Shown in pieces: positions 9,740 through 20,036 of a stretch of 64,000 nt of DNA. The DNA is taken from positions 434,001-498,000 of the forward strand of contig WSYJ01000025.1 in NCBI GenBank assembly GCA_020186115.1. Reading direction: 5' to 3'. A program made the position numbers and the translations under genes. Source of the stretch: Histomonas meleagridis (Eukaryota > Parabasalia > Tritrichomonadida > Dientamoebidae). Below the pieces are notes generated by a model. That model saw nothing but the letters and a program-made list of their open reading frames with translations, had not been told where the DNA came from and did no database searches. Positions within the stretch are counted from its first letter, which is position 1. Each line of letters begins with the position of its first letter.

Positions 9740-11095
9740 ATGAGGCTTCCAAAGGCGCTTCGAAAAAATTCTCGCCTCATCTTGAAGACAGCAAAAGTTT
9801 TTCTTGATATTGCAATTATTATTGCAATAATTATTAACATATATATATATTTTGCAAATCCATATAAAAAAATTAATATCATAAAAAATTATAAACAAGT
9901 GGAAAATCGTTTACCTCCAGAACCTACACCTTTTACATATACAGACGAAGAACTTAATGAAGCCATTAAACAATTACGTCTTCCAACTTGGTCACGCAGT
10001 TATACTCCATGTACTTCACCAAAGAGCGAAGTCACATGTTCTCAAATAGTTTATGCATGGCAAACAATCAAACAATATATTGATTACATAGATAAAATTC
10101 CACTCGAAGAACGAGAATATATTCGAACCAACCATGTTTCTAATGGTGTTGGTAATCGTATTGGTATGGACGTAGCCATGCTACTTCTAGCTATGATGAC
10201 AAATCGATCTGTAGTTGTCGAAGGAGTTTTTATTGAAGCTGGTATAACCACAAATAAAAGTGGTAATGCATATGGTTATCATCATCCAGTTTATAATATG
10301 AATTCTACGTTTTCTAAGATTCTTTCAAATCGAGCTGTAGCCGAACTTTATACTTTTTATCATTGGTATCATAACAATTATTATTCGTATCGTGGGAAAA
10401 CACTTTATCTCCAAACATTAGTATTTTCTCCGATGATTTATGTTCAACATCAACTTGCCACTTTTGCCATAAAGCATTTTGGCATGCATGCAGTTTATTT
10501 TTTAAGTAATTTTCTTATAAAAATCCCAGAAGACAAACTTAACTATGTAAAAAAATTATTCAAGGATGTTCCTAAGAATGTACGAATCTTTGGTATTCAT
10601 ATTCGGTTTCATCAGCCAGGACATTTTTTTACATATGGCGTTGAACAAAACATGAAAGCTATGGTTCCATTTCTCAATGATAAACTTCGTAATAAGCCAA
10701 CTGTCTTTGCATTTTCATCAGACAGTAAAGAAATGGAAAAAGAATATTTAAAAGTATATAAAGAAAAAACAATTTTAACAAACTCGATAAAAATTCCTGA
10801 TTTTGATCATAACTCAGCGCTTGTGGATATTTTGTTTTTAATGTATACGAATCAATGCTTGTTAACATTTAGATCGACTTTTTCATATACAATAATGTCG
10901 AGAATGTGCAAAAGAGGTTATTATATAGAAAAGGAATCGTCCGAAATATTTCAAGCGTCAAATTCTCAAGCGGGAGCAATATCGATGCAATATCATACAT
11001 GGGATTTTCATGATTGGCAAACTAATCGAAGATTTTATATGTTGGATAAGAATGAAGAATGTTTCAGATATTTCTTTAATTATCTTGTTTTGTAA
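9740..11095 (+). CDS. Type II membrane glycosyltransferase-like protein (fucosyltransferase fold)
   Basis: A basic N-terminus of about 18 residues precedes a membrane anchor (about 19-39), then a luminal domain to residue 451: the layout of a Golgi transferase. NGVGNRIGMDVAMLLLAMM (about 135-153) resembles the GN(R)...A...A motif of fucosyltransferases (GT37/GT23/GT11 group). GIHIRFHQPG near 285-293 matches the HxRxxD/P donor-binding strand of these enzymes. TNQCLLTFRSTFSYTIMSR near 370-388 matches the late S.FS.T motif. Fold assignment rests on these three motifs only; the acceptor and linkage are unknown. It is the second gene in a same-strand pair, 122 bp after the coiled-coil gene. Confidence 0.65.
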   Translation: MRLPKALRKNSRLILKTAKVFLDIAIIIAIIINIYIYFANPYKKINIIKNYKQVENRLPPEPTPFTYTDEELNEAIKQLRLPTWSRSYTPCTSPKSEVTCSQIVYAWQTIKQYIDYIDKIPLEEREYIRTNHVSNGVGNRIGMDVAMLLLAMMTNRSVVVEGVFIEAGITTNKSGNAYGYHHPVYNMNSTFSKILSNRAVAELYTFYHWYHNNYYSYRGKTLYLQTLVFSPMIYVQHQLATFAIKHFGMHAVYFLSNFLIKIPEDKLNYVKKLFKDVPKNVRIFGIHIRFHQPGHFFTYGVEQNMKAMVPFLNDKLRNKPTVFAFSSDSKEMEKEYLKVYKEKTILTNSIKIPDFDHNSALVDILFLMYTNQCLLTFRSTFSYTIMSRMCKRGYYIEKESSEIFQASNSQAGAISMQYHTWDFHDWQTNRRFYMLDKNEECFRYFFNYLVL

Positions 11096-11719
11096 TAAAG
11101 TTTGTTTTTAACTCTTTTTAATTATTATATATGATTAAAACTCTATTCATTTTGTTATACATAAGAAAAAAGGTATTTGAAATTTTAGCATTTTTAAAAA
11201 TTAAATGAATCAGCAAAAACTGGGAATTTCTTAAAGAAAATGAAATTTCATAAAAAATATAAATTGTTTGATTGAATCACCAAATATTGAGCTTGTTAAA
11301 TATATATTAGAATATTATATCAAAAAGAAATTGATATTAATGATAAAGATATATATTTCTTTTACTTATTTTAATAATCTCATATTTCAAAATAATGTTT
11401 GGAATTTATTTAATACAGTGTTTATAATTGCATCTAAATGGTTACAAGTAAATCGCAAAATTACTTCTTAAACAAGAAGGAATTGATATCAATGCTGAAT
11501 TAAGCATTAAGTAGTTAGAATCTAAAAACAGAATATCCAAATTCATTAAATAACCATTAAAATGAAGAAGCTTGAAATGTTATATGAATTTTTTTGTATC
11601 GCATTGTCACTTTTAATAAAAGTTGTCAAATTTGACGATCATTTGTTATTTGAAAATAAAAATTTTGAGCGTATTTTAAACGTTCTCCGAGTTTGATGCG
11701 GTTGAAAGAAACTGTTTAT
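11096..11719. other. Intergenic region holding an ankyrin relic
   Basis: The gap between converging genes carries the ankyrin fragment described separately at 11260-11515 and otherwise only AT-rich sequence. Confidence 0.5.
11260..11515 (+). pseudogene. Ankyrin-locus relic (two degenerate units)
   Basis: The translation reads SPNIELVKYILE...EIDINDKDIY, then the characteristic spacer with TTTCAAAATAATGTTTGGAA (about 11384-11403), then a second unit (TVFIIAS...) with an internal deletion, ending KLLLKQEGIDINAE before stops. It is the same unit-plus-spacer structure as the large ankyrin arrays, but here frames are broken inside the repeats. No N-terminal domain is present. Confidence 0.75.
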
Positions 11720-12580
11720 TCAGCAAATGTCATCCTCACCTTCGAGCAGCTTCTTGACTTCTGTGAAGGTTGTGACCATCCAATTATCGAGTTTCTTAAA
11801 TTGATCATATTCCGCTAGAGCATTTTGGAATGCTTCAACATCTCTCTCATCAATAGCTTTAAGAGTAGCTTGAAGCATAGCACACTCACGTGTTCTCTCC
11901 CATCCAGGGTTAAGGTTAACAAAGTCTCTTAACATTTTTTCTGCACCAACTGCATCATCTCCAGCCATCTGACATGCAATTGCCTTTGTGAAGTACTCAC
12001 CTGCGGCGAGCTGAGTAAGTCTGTCACCCATTCTGCGTTCTGCAACATCTTTGTACGAATTGGCAGCTTTGAGCCAATCTTTCTTCATGGATTGAAGATC
12101 AGCAATCATGGCAAGTTGAGTAGCTGCTTGAATTGGCTGGTTCTCGTCATCGTAAAGCTGAGCAGCATCTGTTAATGTGTCTATAGCACTATCAAGATCA
12201 CCGTTATCTTGGAATAATTTTGCAGCGTCAACAAGAAGACGTGCAGCATTTGTTGCTTTTGAGTTCTCGCGATAAATTTGTGATGCGAAACGGAATGCTT
12301 CAATTGCTTTTGAAGTCGTTTCTGGATTCTTTGCAAACATTTTACCGGATTCTGCAGCTGCTGAGGCGGCTTCATTAAGAGAATTCAATGCTTGGAAGCA
12401 ATCAGCAGCTCGTGTATAAGCATCACCAGCACGCTCGAAATTACGAACAGATTTATAAGCGTTTCCTGCTTTCATAAACAAATCACCTGCTTCTGAGTAC
12501 TTGCCTGATTTATCAAAAACTCGGAATTTCTTAAGTGCCTTTTCTGCATTGGCATAGAAATCGTCCCCACGATTAGACAT
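11720..12580 (-). CDS. Alpha-SNAP (soluble NSF attachment protein)
   Basis: The 286-residue protein matches alpha/gamma-SNAP in length (about 295 usual) and in its stack of TPR-like helical pairs: AGDLFMKAGNAYKSVRNFERAGDAYTRAADCF, AARLLVDAAKLFQDNGD, AIDTLTDAAQLYDDENQ. SNAP recruits the ATPase NSF to assembled SNARE bundles for disassembly after fusion. The C-terminus KKLLEGEDDIC keeps the acidic tail that contacts NSF but ends in Cys, not the usual Leu-Arg/Leu. The start is an ATG preceded, on the minus strand, by AACGGTTATTCATTTTTTAA, which combines the recurrent element with a TCATTTT initiator-like site. Confidence 0.93.
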   Translation of the reverse strand: MSNRGDDFYANAEKALKKFRVFDKSGKYSEAGDLFMKAGNAYKSVRNFERAGDAYTRAADCFQALNSLNEAASAAAESGKMFAKNPETTSKAIEAFRFASQIYRENSKATNAARLLVDAAKLFQDNGDLDSAIDTLTDAAQLYDDENQPIQAATQLAMIADLQSMKKDWLKAANSYKDVAERRMGDRLTQLAAGEYFTKAIACQMAGDDAVGAEKMLRDFVNLNPGWERTRECAMLQATLKAIDERDVEAFQNALAEYDQFKKLDNWMVTTFTEVKKLLEGEDDIC

Positions 12581-12605
12581 TTAAAAAATGAATAACCGTT
12601 GCCGA
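12581..12605 (-). promoter_or_regulatory. SNAP promoter: AACGGTTA element plus TCATTTT initiator-like site
   Basis: Read on the minus strand, AACGGTTA (12593-12600) runs directly into TTCATTTTTTAA and the ATG at 12580. TCA followed by YTT-type sequence is the known trichomonad initiator. The transcription start would then lie about 10 bp before the ATG. Confidence 0.5.
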
Positions 12606-13294
12606 TGCAAGCTTTCAAATTAAAAGGCAAGTTTTTGCAAAGTGAACTTTTTAATTGCTTTACTTTTGCTGTTTCATTTGGCCAAATATTAGTCATTTTT
12701 TGTGATACATTTACCCCAATAATATATATATATAAATAAACTTATAGAATGAATAAATATATGGGATAGTTAGTAATAAAAATAGAAAGAACAAATTTTT
12801 ATTACAAAAATTTCCTCAGAGTTAGAGAAAAAAGAATTTGAAAAAAGAAATTCGATTTGACAATAAGGGCAGCTCACATGCAACAAATTATAAACGGATT
12901 TTGTTTGTGGTGAACTACAAAATTAGTTGAATTTATTGAATAATTTTATTTTCGTTTTTTGCTTGGTGTTTCTGGCATTCAATTATTTACAATGACAAAA
13001 AGCCCCAAAACCCGAATGTTGCAACAACTTTCCTTTTCTTCAAATAATTTTTCAGTTATAATGAAAAATAATTTTAGTATTTTCATCAATTTCTTTTTGT
13101 TTAACCATTTTTATGTAAAAAGCTTTTTTCGAACTTTACATAAAAATCACACTAAAAAACATATCATAATGACATATAAATATTTATATAAATCTAAATT
13201 CATACTAAAAGGATTAAAGCAGCTGTTGTTATTTGGTACTTCAATTAACATAACCGCCAAATCAATTTGAGCATCAAATGTCACTTTTCTAACA
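12606..13294. other. Intergenic
   Basis: About 690 bp between two minus-strand genes. A 103-codon frame at 12959 starts without ATG and has no recognisable composition; I do not call it a gene. A short AT dinucleotide run lies near 12720-12735. Confidence 0.5.
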
Positions 13295-14506
13295 TCAATA
13301 GTCCCACATACAAAGTATTCCGTCGCCGCCGCACGTCAAAAAAGAGTTTCTTCTCGGGTGATGTTCGATTTGGAACACAGTATTTTTATGTGCATGTATT
13401 GTACAGAGTAATTCGCCTGTTTCTTGTTTCCATAATTTAATGCTTTCATCTTTCGACCCTGAAAATAAATATTCATCATTAGGACTAAAACAACAAGAAA
13501 CAACAAAACTTGTATGACCAATCAAGTTTTGCTTACATACAACTAAATCTTGAATATCCCATATTTTAAGTGTATTATCTTTAGAAGCCGTTGCAATCAT
13601 TTTGTTATTGTTGGAAAGAGAAGAACGTAATAATGAGTCCTGATATTCGATAATTGTATTCATCGGAACAGTAAATGAAGAATTACATAAACCTACAGCA
13701 CCTGAAAGAAAAGAAATGAAAAGATATTGGTCATCGTTACTTAGTGCTAATGATACAATTGACTGTCGTTCTTCATTCATATTGTATTCAATACGTTTGA
13801 CAAGTGTAAAATCTGGAAAGCTCCATACACAAATAACGCCATCGTAGCCTCCAGTAAGCATATATTTGGAATCTGATGTAAATAAAATTGATGAAACAAC
13901 ATCATAATGACCTTCAAGACTTCCTACAAATGTATTTTCTTCGAGAGAGTACACTAGAATACGATAGCAGCTTCCATTAAGTGCAATATATTTGTTATCT
14001 GGGGAAAATTTTAATACTCGAGTATGCATTTCTATTTGTTTGACGTAATGTGGTAGCGCATAATTTAAAATGAGAGAACAATCATTTGAATCTAGAATGA
14101 AAAGAGTTCGCCCGTTCGAAAATGAGAATAAATCTCCGGTGGAATTGAAAGCAATTGCACAAACTAAGGTATTGGAGTTTAGAGCATATCTCAGCTTGAT
14201 GCTGTCATTGTCGAAAAAGGCATTATTGCTTTCAATTGACCAATCTATTGAAGTAAGATGGAGTGCATAGGTTGGTTCTTTAAAGAAATTTGAAAATAAA
14301 CTCTTCTGCGGATTTTCGAAGTCAAAAGCTTCGGGCGTATCAAGTTGGCGTTTGAGAATTTGATATGCATAATTTATTTGATCTGTTTGGAGATCCCTTC
14401 CCCCATTGTTTGTTCGGTTTGGGTTGTCTTGCCTGTTTGGGTCTTGTTCCTGTTCGCCGTTTACGCCAAAATTCGGGTCGTAACCATTGGGGTTGAAGCC
14501 ACTCAT
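13295..14506 (-). CDS. WD40-repeat protein
   Basis: From the ATG at 14506 the protein has 403 residues; the frame extends upstream only through a non-ATG codon. An Asn/Gly/Asp-rich head of about 40 residues is followed by WD40 blades from about residue 95 to the end: LEGHYDVVSSILFTSDSKYMLTGGYDGVICVW, SASKDN-type TASKDNTLKIWD, GHTSFVVSCCFSPNDEYLFSGSKDESIKLW, HAHKNTVFQIEHHPRRNSFLTCGGDGILCMW. It probably forms a full propeller. The spacing and sequence resemble general eukaryotic beta-propeller scaffolds (Tup1/TAF5 style); partners are unknown. On the minus strand ACGGTTATTTCAGA lies directly before the ATG. Confidence 0.85.
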   Translation of the reverse strand: MSGFNPNGYDPNFGVNGEQEQDPNRQDNPNRTNNGGRDLQTDQINYAYQILKRQLDTPEAFDFENPQKSLFSNFFKEPTYALHLTSIDWSIESNNAFFDNDSIKLRYALNSNTLVCAIAFNSTGDLFSFSNGRTLFILDSNDCSLILNYALPHYVKQIEMHTRVLKFSPDNKYIALNGSCYRILVYSLEENTFVGSLEGHYDVVSSILFTSDSKYMLTGGYDGVICVWSFPDFTLVKRIEYNMNEERQSIVSLALSNDDQYLFISFLSGAVGLCNSSFTVPMNTIIEYQDSLLRSSLSNNNKMIATASKDNTLKIWDIQDLVVCKQNLIGHTSFVVSCCFSPNDEYLFSGSKDESIKLWKQETGELLCTIHAHKNTVFQIEHHPRRNSFLTCGGDGILCMWDY

Positions 14507-15002
14507 TCTGAAATAACCGTCCAATTTGTATGCGTTACATGTTGTCGTTAGAAAAATTTAATAAAAAGAAAAAAACTTCTTTTGTATGAAAAAACGAAAT
14601 GACCATTTAGGTCGCGTGAAATTATACTGAGAATGTTTTACCACAGATATCTTATGAATTTACAATATCACCAAAGACAAGACACAAGGAAAAAACTTAA
14701 AAAAATTTTATCAATATATCATTTAATAGATGAGAAAATTTTTAGATAGTTTCTAATTTGAGAGTGCCTTAGAGAAGACATTTTACTCCTTAATGTTTAT
14801 AATTCACAAAATGTTAGGATTTTTGAGAAATTAGAATTTTTAAAATCGGTCACATAAATTGGTTGAAAAGCAGTGATTTTGATCGTTTTTAATAGAATCG
14901 TGTTCAAAAAGTGGAATAAAATCGAATATTTTCGAACAAACCAAGAAGTTTTTGTTTGACATGTAAACAATACAATTCTAACCGTTGGAAATACGTTCGT
15001 CC
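14507..15002. other. Divergent promoter region
   Basis: A 496-bp gap between divergent genes. TAACCGT sits at 14514-14520, 8 bp from the WD40 start, and TAACCGTT at 14979-14986, 17 bp before the coiled-coil ATG. The 5' leaders must be very short. Confidence 0.5.
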
Positions 15003-18000
15003 ATGAGCAAAACAAATTTCCCTACAGATGAGGGAAATCACTACCAACGTGGGTTGGCTCTAATGGATGAATGCTTAACATCAAATTTTACTGTTGATTT
15101 TATGAAAATTAAAGAGAAATTAGATTCTGCATTGATTGATCCGATTAACATAATTTCTCAAATTGTATCCGAAACTTCAGATAATGGTAAATGGGTAAGT
15201 GATGTAGAAGCAATAAAATTTTCTGCTCTGAGAAAACTTGGTGAATTAATAATGAAAAGAAAACTAAGTGGAGAAAATCAAAATGAGTTTTCAAGAATGA
15301 AAGCTGAAATCCAAAAATTGAAAGAGCGTATCAGTGAAATAGAAAATGAGGAAATTCAAAATTCAGAACAAAATCAACGAAAGGCCAATGATTTAATGAA
15401 TGAAATTAAGTCGCTCACCGAAGAAAAACTAAAGATGGAATCACAAATTAACAATTTAGAAAAGAATAACCAAACACTTCAAGAAGAATTAAATACAAAA
15501 AATCGAATAATTCAAAAAATTGAAGAAATAAACAAAAATAACGAAGAAAAAATAAAAGAAACAGAAAACAGAATCAAAGAAAATGAAGAAAAAATACAAA
15601 AATTGGAAGAAGCAAACAAATCAAAGGATGATAAGATAAAGGAAATGGAAAATAAAACCAAATTAAATGAAGAAAAAATAATAAAAATTGAAGAAGAAAA
15701 GAAATCGCTTGAACAAATGTATCAGTCAAAAGAAGAAAAGATAAAAGAAATCGAAAATCAGAATAAAGAAAATGAAGAGAAAATCATTAAAATTGAAGAA
15801 GAGAACAAAATGAAAGATGAAAAGATAAAAGAAATTGAAAGTAAAAATAAAGAAAATGAAGAAAAGATAATTAAAATTGAAGAAGAAAAGAAGTCACTTG
15901 AAGAGGTAAATAAGTCAAAAGAAGAAGAAATCCATGCACTTAATGAAGAGAATAAAATGAAAGAAGAAAAGATAATTAAGATTGAAGAAGAGAAGAAATC
16001 ACTTGAAGAACTTAATATGTCAAAAGATGAAAAAATAAAAGAAATTGAGGAAGAGAACAAAATGAAAGATGAAAAGATAACCAAAATAGAGAATAAAAAC
16101 AAAGAAAATGAAGAGAAAATCATTAAAATTGAGGAAGAGAACAAAATGAAAGATGAAAAGATAAAAGAAATTGAAAATAAAAATAAAGAAAAGGAAGAGA
16201 AAATCATTAAAATCGAAGAAGAAAAGAAGACACTTGAAGAGGTAAATCAATCAAAAGATGAAAAGATACAAAAAATTGAAGAAGAGAACAAAATGAAAGA
16301 TGAAAAGATAAAAGAAATTGAAAATAAAAATAAAGAAAAGGAAGAGAAAATCATTAAAATCGAAGAAGAAAAGAATACACTTGAAGAGGTAAATCAATCA
16401 AAAGATGAAAAGATAAAAAGAATTGAAGAAGAGAACAAAATGAAAGATGAAAAGATAAAAGAAATTGAAAATCAGAATAAAGAAAGTGAAGAAAAGATAA
16501 TTAAAATTGAAGAAGAAAAGAAGACACTTGAAGAAGTTAATAAGTCAAAAGATGAAAAGTTATCAGAAATTGAGAAAGAGAAAAATTCACTTAAAGAAAA
16601 GATTAATGCAAATGAAGAAATGATGTCAATCATTAAAGCAGATAATAATACAATCGAAAAGAAAATTTTGTCAATTGAAGAAGAAAAGAGATCTCTTCAA
16701 GAAAGGAACAGACAAAACGAAGAAAAGATAATAGAAATGGAGGAAAAGAACAAAGAAAATGAAGAAAAAATCACAAAAATTGAAGAAGAGAATAAATTAA
16801 AAGAAGAGAAAATATCTGAAATGGAAAACAAGAACAAGCAAAACGAAGAAAACATACACAAACTTAATGAAGAGAAGAAGTCACTTGAAGAATTAAATAA
16901 AGCAAAAGAAGAGAAAATATCGAAAATGGAAGAAAAGAACAAAACAAATGAAGAAAGAATCAAAGAAATGGAAAAAGAAAACAAAAAGAATGAAGAAAGC
17001 ATCCAAACGCTTAATGAAGAGAAGAAGGCACTTGAAGAATTAAATAAAGCAAAAGAAGAGAAAATATCGGAAATGGAAGAAGAGAATAAAACAAATGAAG
17101 AAAGAATCAAAGAAATGGAAAATAGGAACAAAGAAAACGAAGAAAAAATACAAATACTTAATGAAGAGAAGAAGTCACTTGAAGAATTAAATAAAGCAAA
17201 GGAAGAGAAAATCCAAACGCTTGAAAAAGAAAACAAATTAAAGGAAGAAAAGAATTTGATACTTGAAGAAGAGAATAAATCAAATGAAAACAAAATAAAG
17301 GAAATTGAAGAAGACAACAAGCAAAAAGATGAAAAGATAAAAGAAATCGAAAATAAGAATAAAGAAAATGAAGAGAAAATATTAAAAATGTCCGCAAACA
17401 TAAAATCGAATGAAGAGAAAATCCAAAAAATCGAAAAAGATAACAAAATAAAAGAAGAAAATATTTCAAAGCTTGAAGAATTAAAGAAATCGAATGAAGA
17501 GAAAATCCAAAAAATCGAAAAAGAAAACGAAACGCTCGAAGAAGACAACAAACACAAAGAAGAAAAGATAAAAGCGAATGAAGCAGAGAACGAAACATAT
17601 CGAAGCAAACTTCAGTCAACAGAAAATTTACTTGTTCATAGTAATGACATCATACGAAATGCACAAAACGCATTTCAGACAATTTATAATTTATTTGATT
17701 TCAAAGAAAATCAAAATAATTTATCTCCGAACATTTCAACGGCAGATATTAATTCGAATTTAAATAGTTTCATTACTTTTGCTGATAAACAATTTACAAA
17801 TTATCGTAATACAATTAATGAATATAAAATTAAAGAACAGAAACTTAAAGAAATTAACAAAAATAACGAAAATAAAATGCAGAAATTAAATGAAAATATA
17901 TCTAAACAATTGTTACAAGTTAATGAATTACAAAATGATATTAAAATTCGTGATCAAAAACTTGATGAAGCAATGAAAAGTATCGAAAAACATAAAAAAC

Positions 18001-18923
18001 TTGAAGCCAAAGCAATGCAAGTAGCTAAGAAATGTAAGTCTTTAGATGCATCACTTTCTCATCTAAACAAAATCGATCAAGACACAGTAAATTTAATTAT
18101 TAAAGCATTTCCAACGCTTAAATCCAATTATTCAAATGATTTGCCGCTGAACAAATTAATTGAATTGTTTATAAATCAAATCGTTTCAAATTTCAATACA
18201 AAATTCACTTCACATTTCACTTCTCTAAACGAATTCGTTCAACAATTCAATAGCAAATATGACGTTTTCATATCACAATTCACTGAATTTAAATCAAAAT
18301 TTGAACAATTTCTCAGCAATTTTAATGATATAATTAATTCTTATAATGATACATTACAAATAGTTTTCCCACAATATCCAACAGTATCAACAAATATAGA
18401 TTCTAAAGCAATACATAGAAAAATAATTAAATTACAAGCAATACTTTTATCAACATTTCAGTTAATACCAAATATCACTGTTCCACATAAGCTTCAAATT
18501 TATAATTCTGCGCTTGGATTACGCAAATGTCTTTTATCAAATAAAGTCGATAATAACGAACTTTTTAAGGACATAAGCGTAACAGAACTTAAAAATACAA
18601 ATGGGAAACATTGCGGAAGAATATACGAACTGGAAAAAGCAAATAAAGAAATGATGCAATCATTATATGAGTCAATGCCACTTAAAGATATTGCAAAAAT
18701 GCTTTGCGAAATGTTAGAAATAGAAAGCGTTGAAAATGCTGACGAAAAGAAAATTGTTGAATTGTTAGCAATGATAAAAGAAAAGGTTGAAGAAGCGGAA
18801 GGAGTTAAGAAAAGGTTTGCTGCATACAAAGAAGTCGTAAATGCATTGTTACAAGGAATTGGAAACAAGGCGCCGCCAAATATTATGCCAATAATCAAAA
18901 AATTGCATAATGCAAAAGTGTAA
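15003..18923 (+). CDS. Giant heptad-repeat coiled-coil protein
   Basis: The first ATG is at 15003 (an upstream in-frame TTG is not needed), giving 1306 residues. Residues about 1-85 are a helical head. From about 90 to 880 the sequence is an unbroken Lys/Glu coiled coil of the form EEKIIKIEEENKMKDEKIKEIENKNKENEEK. A C-terminal helical domain with Asn/Ser-rich loops follows (about 880-1306). Within the coil, blocks repeat every 147 bp (49 residues, seven heptads) and 84 bp (four heptads). The protein resembles golgin, centrosomal or filament-type proteins only in architecture; no conserved GRIP or other targeting domain is visible. Coding-strand composition is extremely A-rich. Confidence 0.88.
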   Translation: MSKTNFPTDEGNHYQRGLALMDECLTSNFTVDFMKIKEKLDSALIDPINIISQIVSETSDNGKWVSDVEAIKFSALRKLGELIMKRKLSGENQNEFSRMKAEIQKLKERISEIENEEIQNSEQNQRKANDLMNEIKSLTEEKLKMESQINNLEKNNQTLQEELNTKNRIIQKIEEINKNNEEKIKETENRIKENEEKIQKLEEANKSKDDKIKEMENKTKLNEEKIIKIEEEKKSLEQMYQSKEEKIKEIENQNKENEEKIIKIEEENKMKDEKIKEIESKNKENEEKIIKIEEEKKSLEEVNKSKEEEIHALNEENKMKEEKIIKIEEEKKSLEELNMSKDEKIKEIEEENKMKDEKITKIENKNKENEEKIIKIEEENKMKDEKIKEIENKNKEKEEKIIKIEEEKKTLEEVNQSKDEKIQKIEEENKMKDEKIKEIENKNKEKEEKIIKIEEEKNTLEEVNQSKDEKIKRIEEENKMKDEKIKEIENQNKESEEKIIKIEEEKKTLEEVNKSKDEKLSEIEKEKNSLKEKINANEEMMSIIKADNNTIEKKILSIEEEKRSLQERNRQNEEKIIEMEEKNKENEEKITKIEEENKLKEEKISEMENKNKQNEENIHKLNEEKKSLEELNKAKEEKISKMEEKNKTNEERIKEMEKENKKNEESIQTLNEEKKALEELNKAKEEKISEMEEENKTNEERIKEMENRNKENEEKIQILNEEKKSLEELNKAKEEKIQTLEKENKLKEEKNLILEEENKSNENKIKEIEEDNKQKDEKIKEIENKNKENEEKILKMSANIKSNEEKIQKIEKDNKIKEENISKLEELKKSNEEKIQKIEKENETLEEDNKHKEEKIKANEAENETYRSKLQSTENLLVHSNDIIRNAQNAFQTIYNLFDFKENQNNLSPNISTADINSNLNSFITFADKQFTNYRNTINEYKIKEQKLKEINKNNENKMQKLNENISKQLLQVNELQNDIKIRDQKLDEAMKSIEKHKKLEAKAMQVAKKCKSLDASLSHLNKIDQDTVNLIIKAFPTLKSNYSNDLPLNKLIELFINQIVSNFNTKFTSHFTSLNEFVQQFNSKYDVFISQFTEFKSKFEQFLSNFNDIINSYNDTLQIVFPQYPTVSTNIDSKAIHRKIIKLQAILLSTFQLIPNITVPHKLQIYNSALGLRKCLLSNKVDNNELFKDISVTELKNTNGKHCGRIYELEKANKEMMQSLYESMPLKDIAKMLCEMLEIESVENADEKKIVELLAMIKEKVEEAEGVKKRFAAYKEVVNALLQGIGNKAPPNIMPIIKKLHNAKV
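15780..16580 (+). repeat. 147-bp and 84-bp in-frame duplications in the coiled-coil gene
   Basis: A segment beginning ACAAAATGAAAGATGAAAAG recurs at about 16141, 16288 and 16435, exactly 147 bp apart. A related pair at about 15804 and 15951 is also 147 bp apart, and one at 16057 is 84 bp before 16141. Both periods are multiples of 21 bp, so heptad phase is kept. Confidence 0.85.
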
Positions 18924-19199
18924 ATTTTAATAAATATATTTGAATAGATAACCGTCTGAAGTTTTACTTTTTGTGTTTTATCGGTACAGTTGTATGTAAA
19001 CTTTAGAAAGTTACTTCACTTTATGAAAATAAAATTAAAAATTTACCTCAAAAATGCACAATTTAATGCATATTGCATAAATTATTGTATGCACTAAGAT
19101 AAAGATTTGCTTGTTATTCATATAATGGAACTTCTACAGTCACACATTTAATGCGCGTCTATAATCAGATCAATTTCAAAAATTCGCTTTTAGCGCCAT
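18924..19199. other. Intergenic with TAACCGT element
   Basis: TAACCGT lies at 18949-18955. It may be the remnant promoter of the BspA relic that follows. No gene is seen. Confidence 0.35.
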
Positions 19200-19809
19200 A
19201 TGAGAAAACTTTATGATGAACCGAATTCACGATATGAAAATATTGAATATTCGAATTATGAAAATGATGGCATTTTATATGATAAAAATATTACGCAAAT
19301 TATTAGTTATCCGAATGGGAAAAGTAAAACATTTTACAATTCCTATTTCAGTTACTTATATGTTTTTTCAAGTTGCATTAATTTAGAAACAATTTTCATT
19401 GTTGAAAATGCTCATTCTATTAATTCATGTGCATTTGTTAATTGTACATCACTTAAATGTCGATTTTATATATTATAATTATACAATTATATATTATCCA
19501 GAATATTTTACTTATATATTTCTTAAATTGAAGATGTAATAATAAACGCCGATGATAATAATACATTAATTATCATTATAATTGTTATTGTAATTGTAAT
19601 AATTATTGTATATGATGATAATGATAATTTTTATGATTAAATATCAAAATAAGAAGCGAAAACAAAATGAAGAAGAAATGAATATTTCAGATGAAATCGA
19701 CAATACTTTTTCAGTTGGGATTAATAATTCAAATATTGAAGAAGATCCATTTGCAGACGATTTCAAAGAAGAAAAATTTATAAGTCAGATACAAGTAAAC
19801 ACATTTTAA
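19200..19809 (+). pseudogene. BspA-like gene relic with preserved cytoplasmic tail
   Basis: Bases 19200-19478 encode NYENDGILYDKNITQIISYPNGKSKTF and CINLETIFIVENAHSINSCAFVNCTSLK, matching the DDGVLYNK...LI.YP and LRR segments of the intact BspA-like gene. After a gap with stops, a second frame (about 19606-19809) encodes the end of a hydrophobic span, a basic stop-transfer and an acidic tail with IEEDPFADDFKEEKF, parallel to DEDPFATDFVED in the intact gene. Most of the LRRs and all of the stalk are missing, and two frames are needed. It is an internally deleted copy of the family. Confidence 0.8.
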
Positions 19810-20036
19810 AAAAAATAAAATTATTATTTTTATTTATTTATTAAATCAATATAAATCATTCATGAATCACAAGTAAATGTTTAAAATATTCAAATATGTA
19901 GGTGTTCTTTATTACGAGCACCAGTAGGAAAACATGCACAGAATGCTCGCTTTCGTGATTCATCATGGAAGAAAGCTTGGAAATTTGATTGAGAAAAAAT
20001 AAATAGAAACAAATAAAACATATATTTATGAACAAA
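19810..20036. other. Intergenic
   Basis: A short AT-rich gap between the BspA relic and the nucleoplasmin-like gene. Nothing further is recognised. Confidence 0.4.

Noticed and set aside
12959-13270. 103-codon frame between SNAP and WD40 genes
   Set aside because: No ATG at its start, composition typical of AT-rich noncoding DNA, no motif.
15758-17619. Long minus-strand frames opposite the coiled-coil gene
   Set aside because: Ser/Phe/Ile-rich antisense of a GAA/AAA-rich coding sequence; a known artefact of biased codon use.
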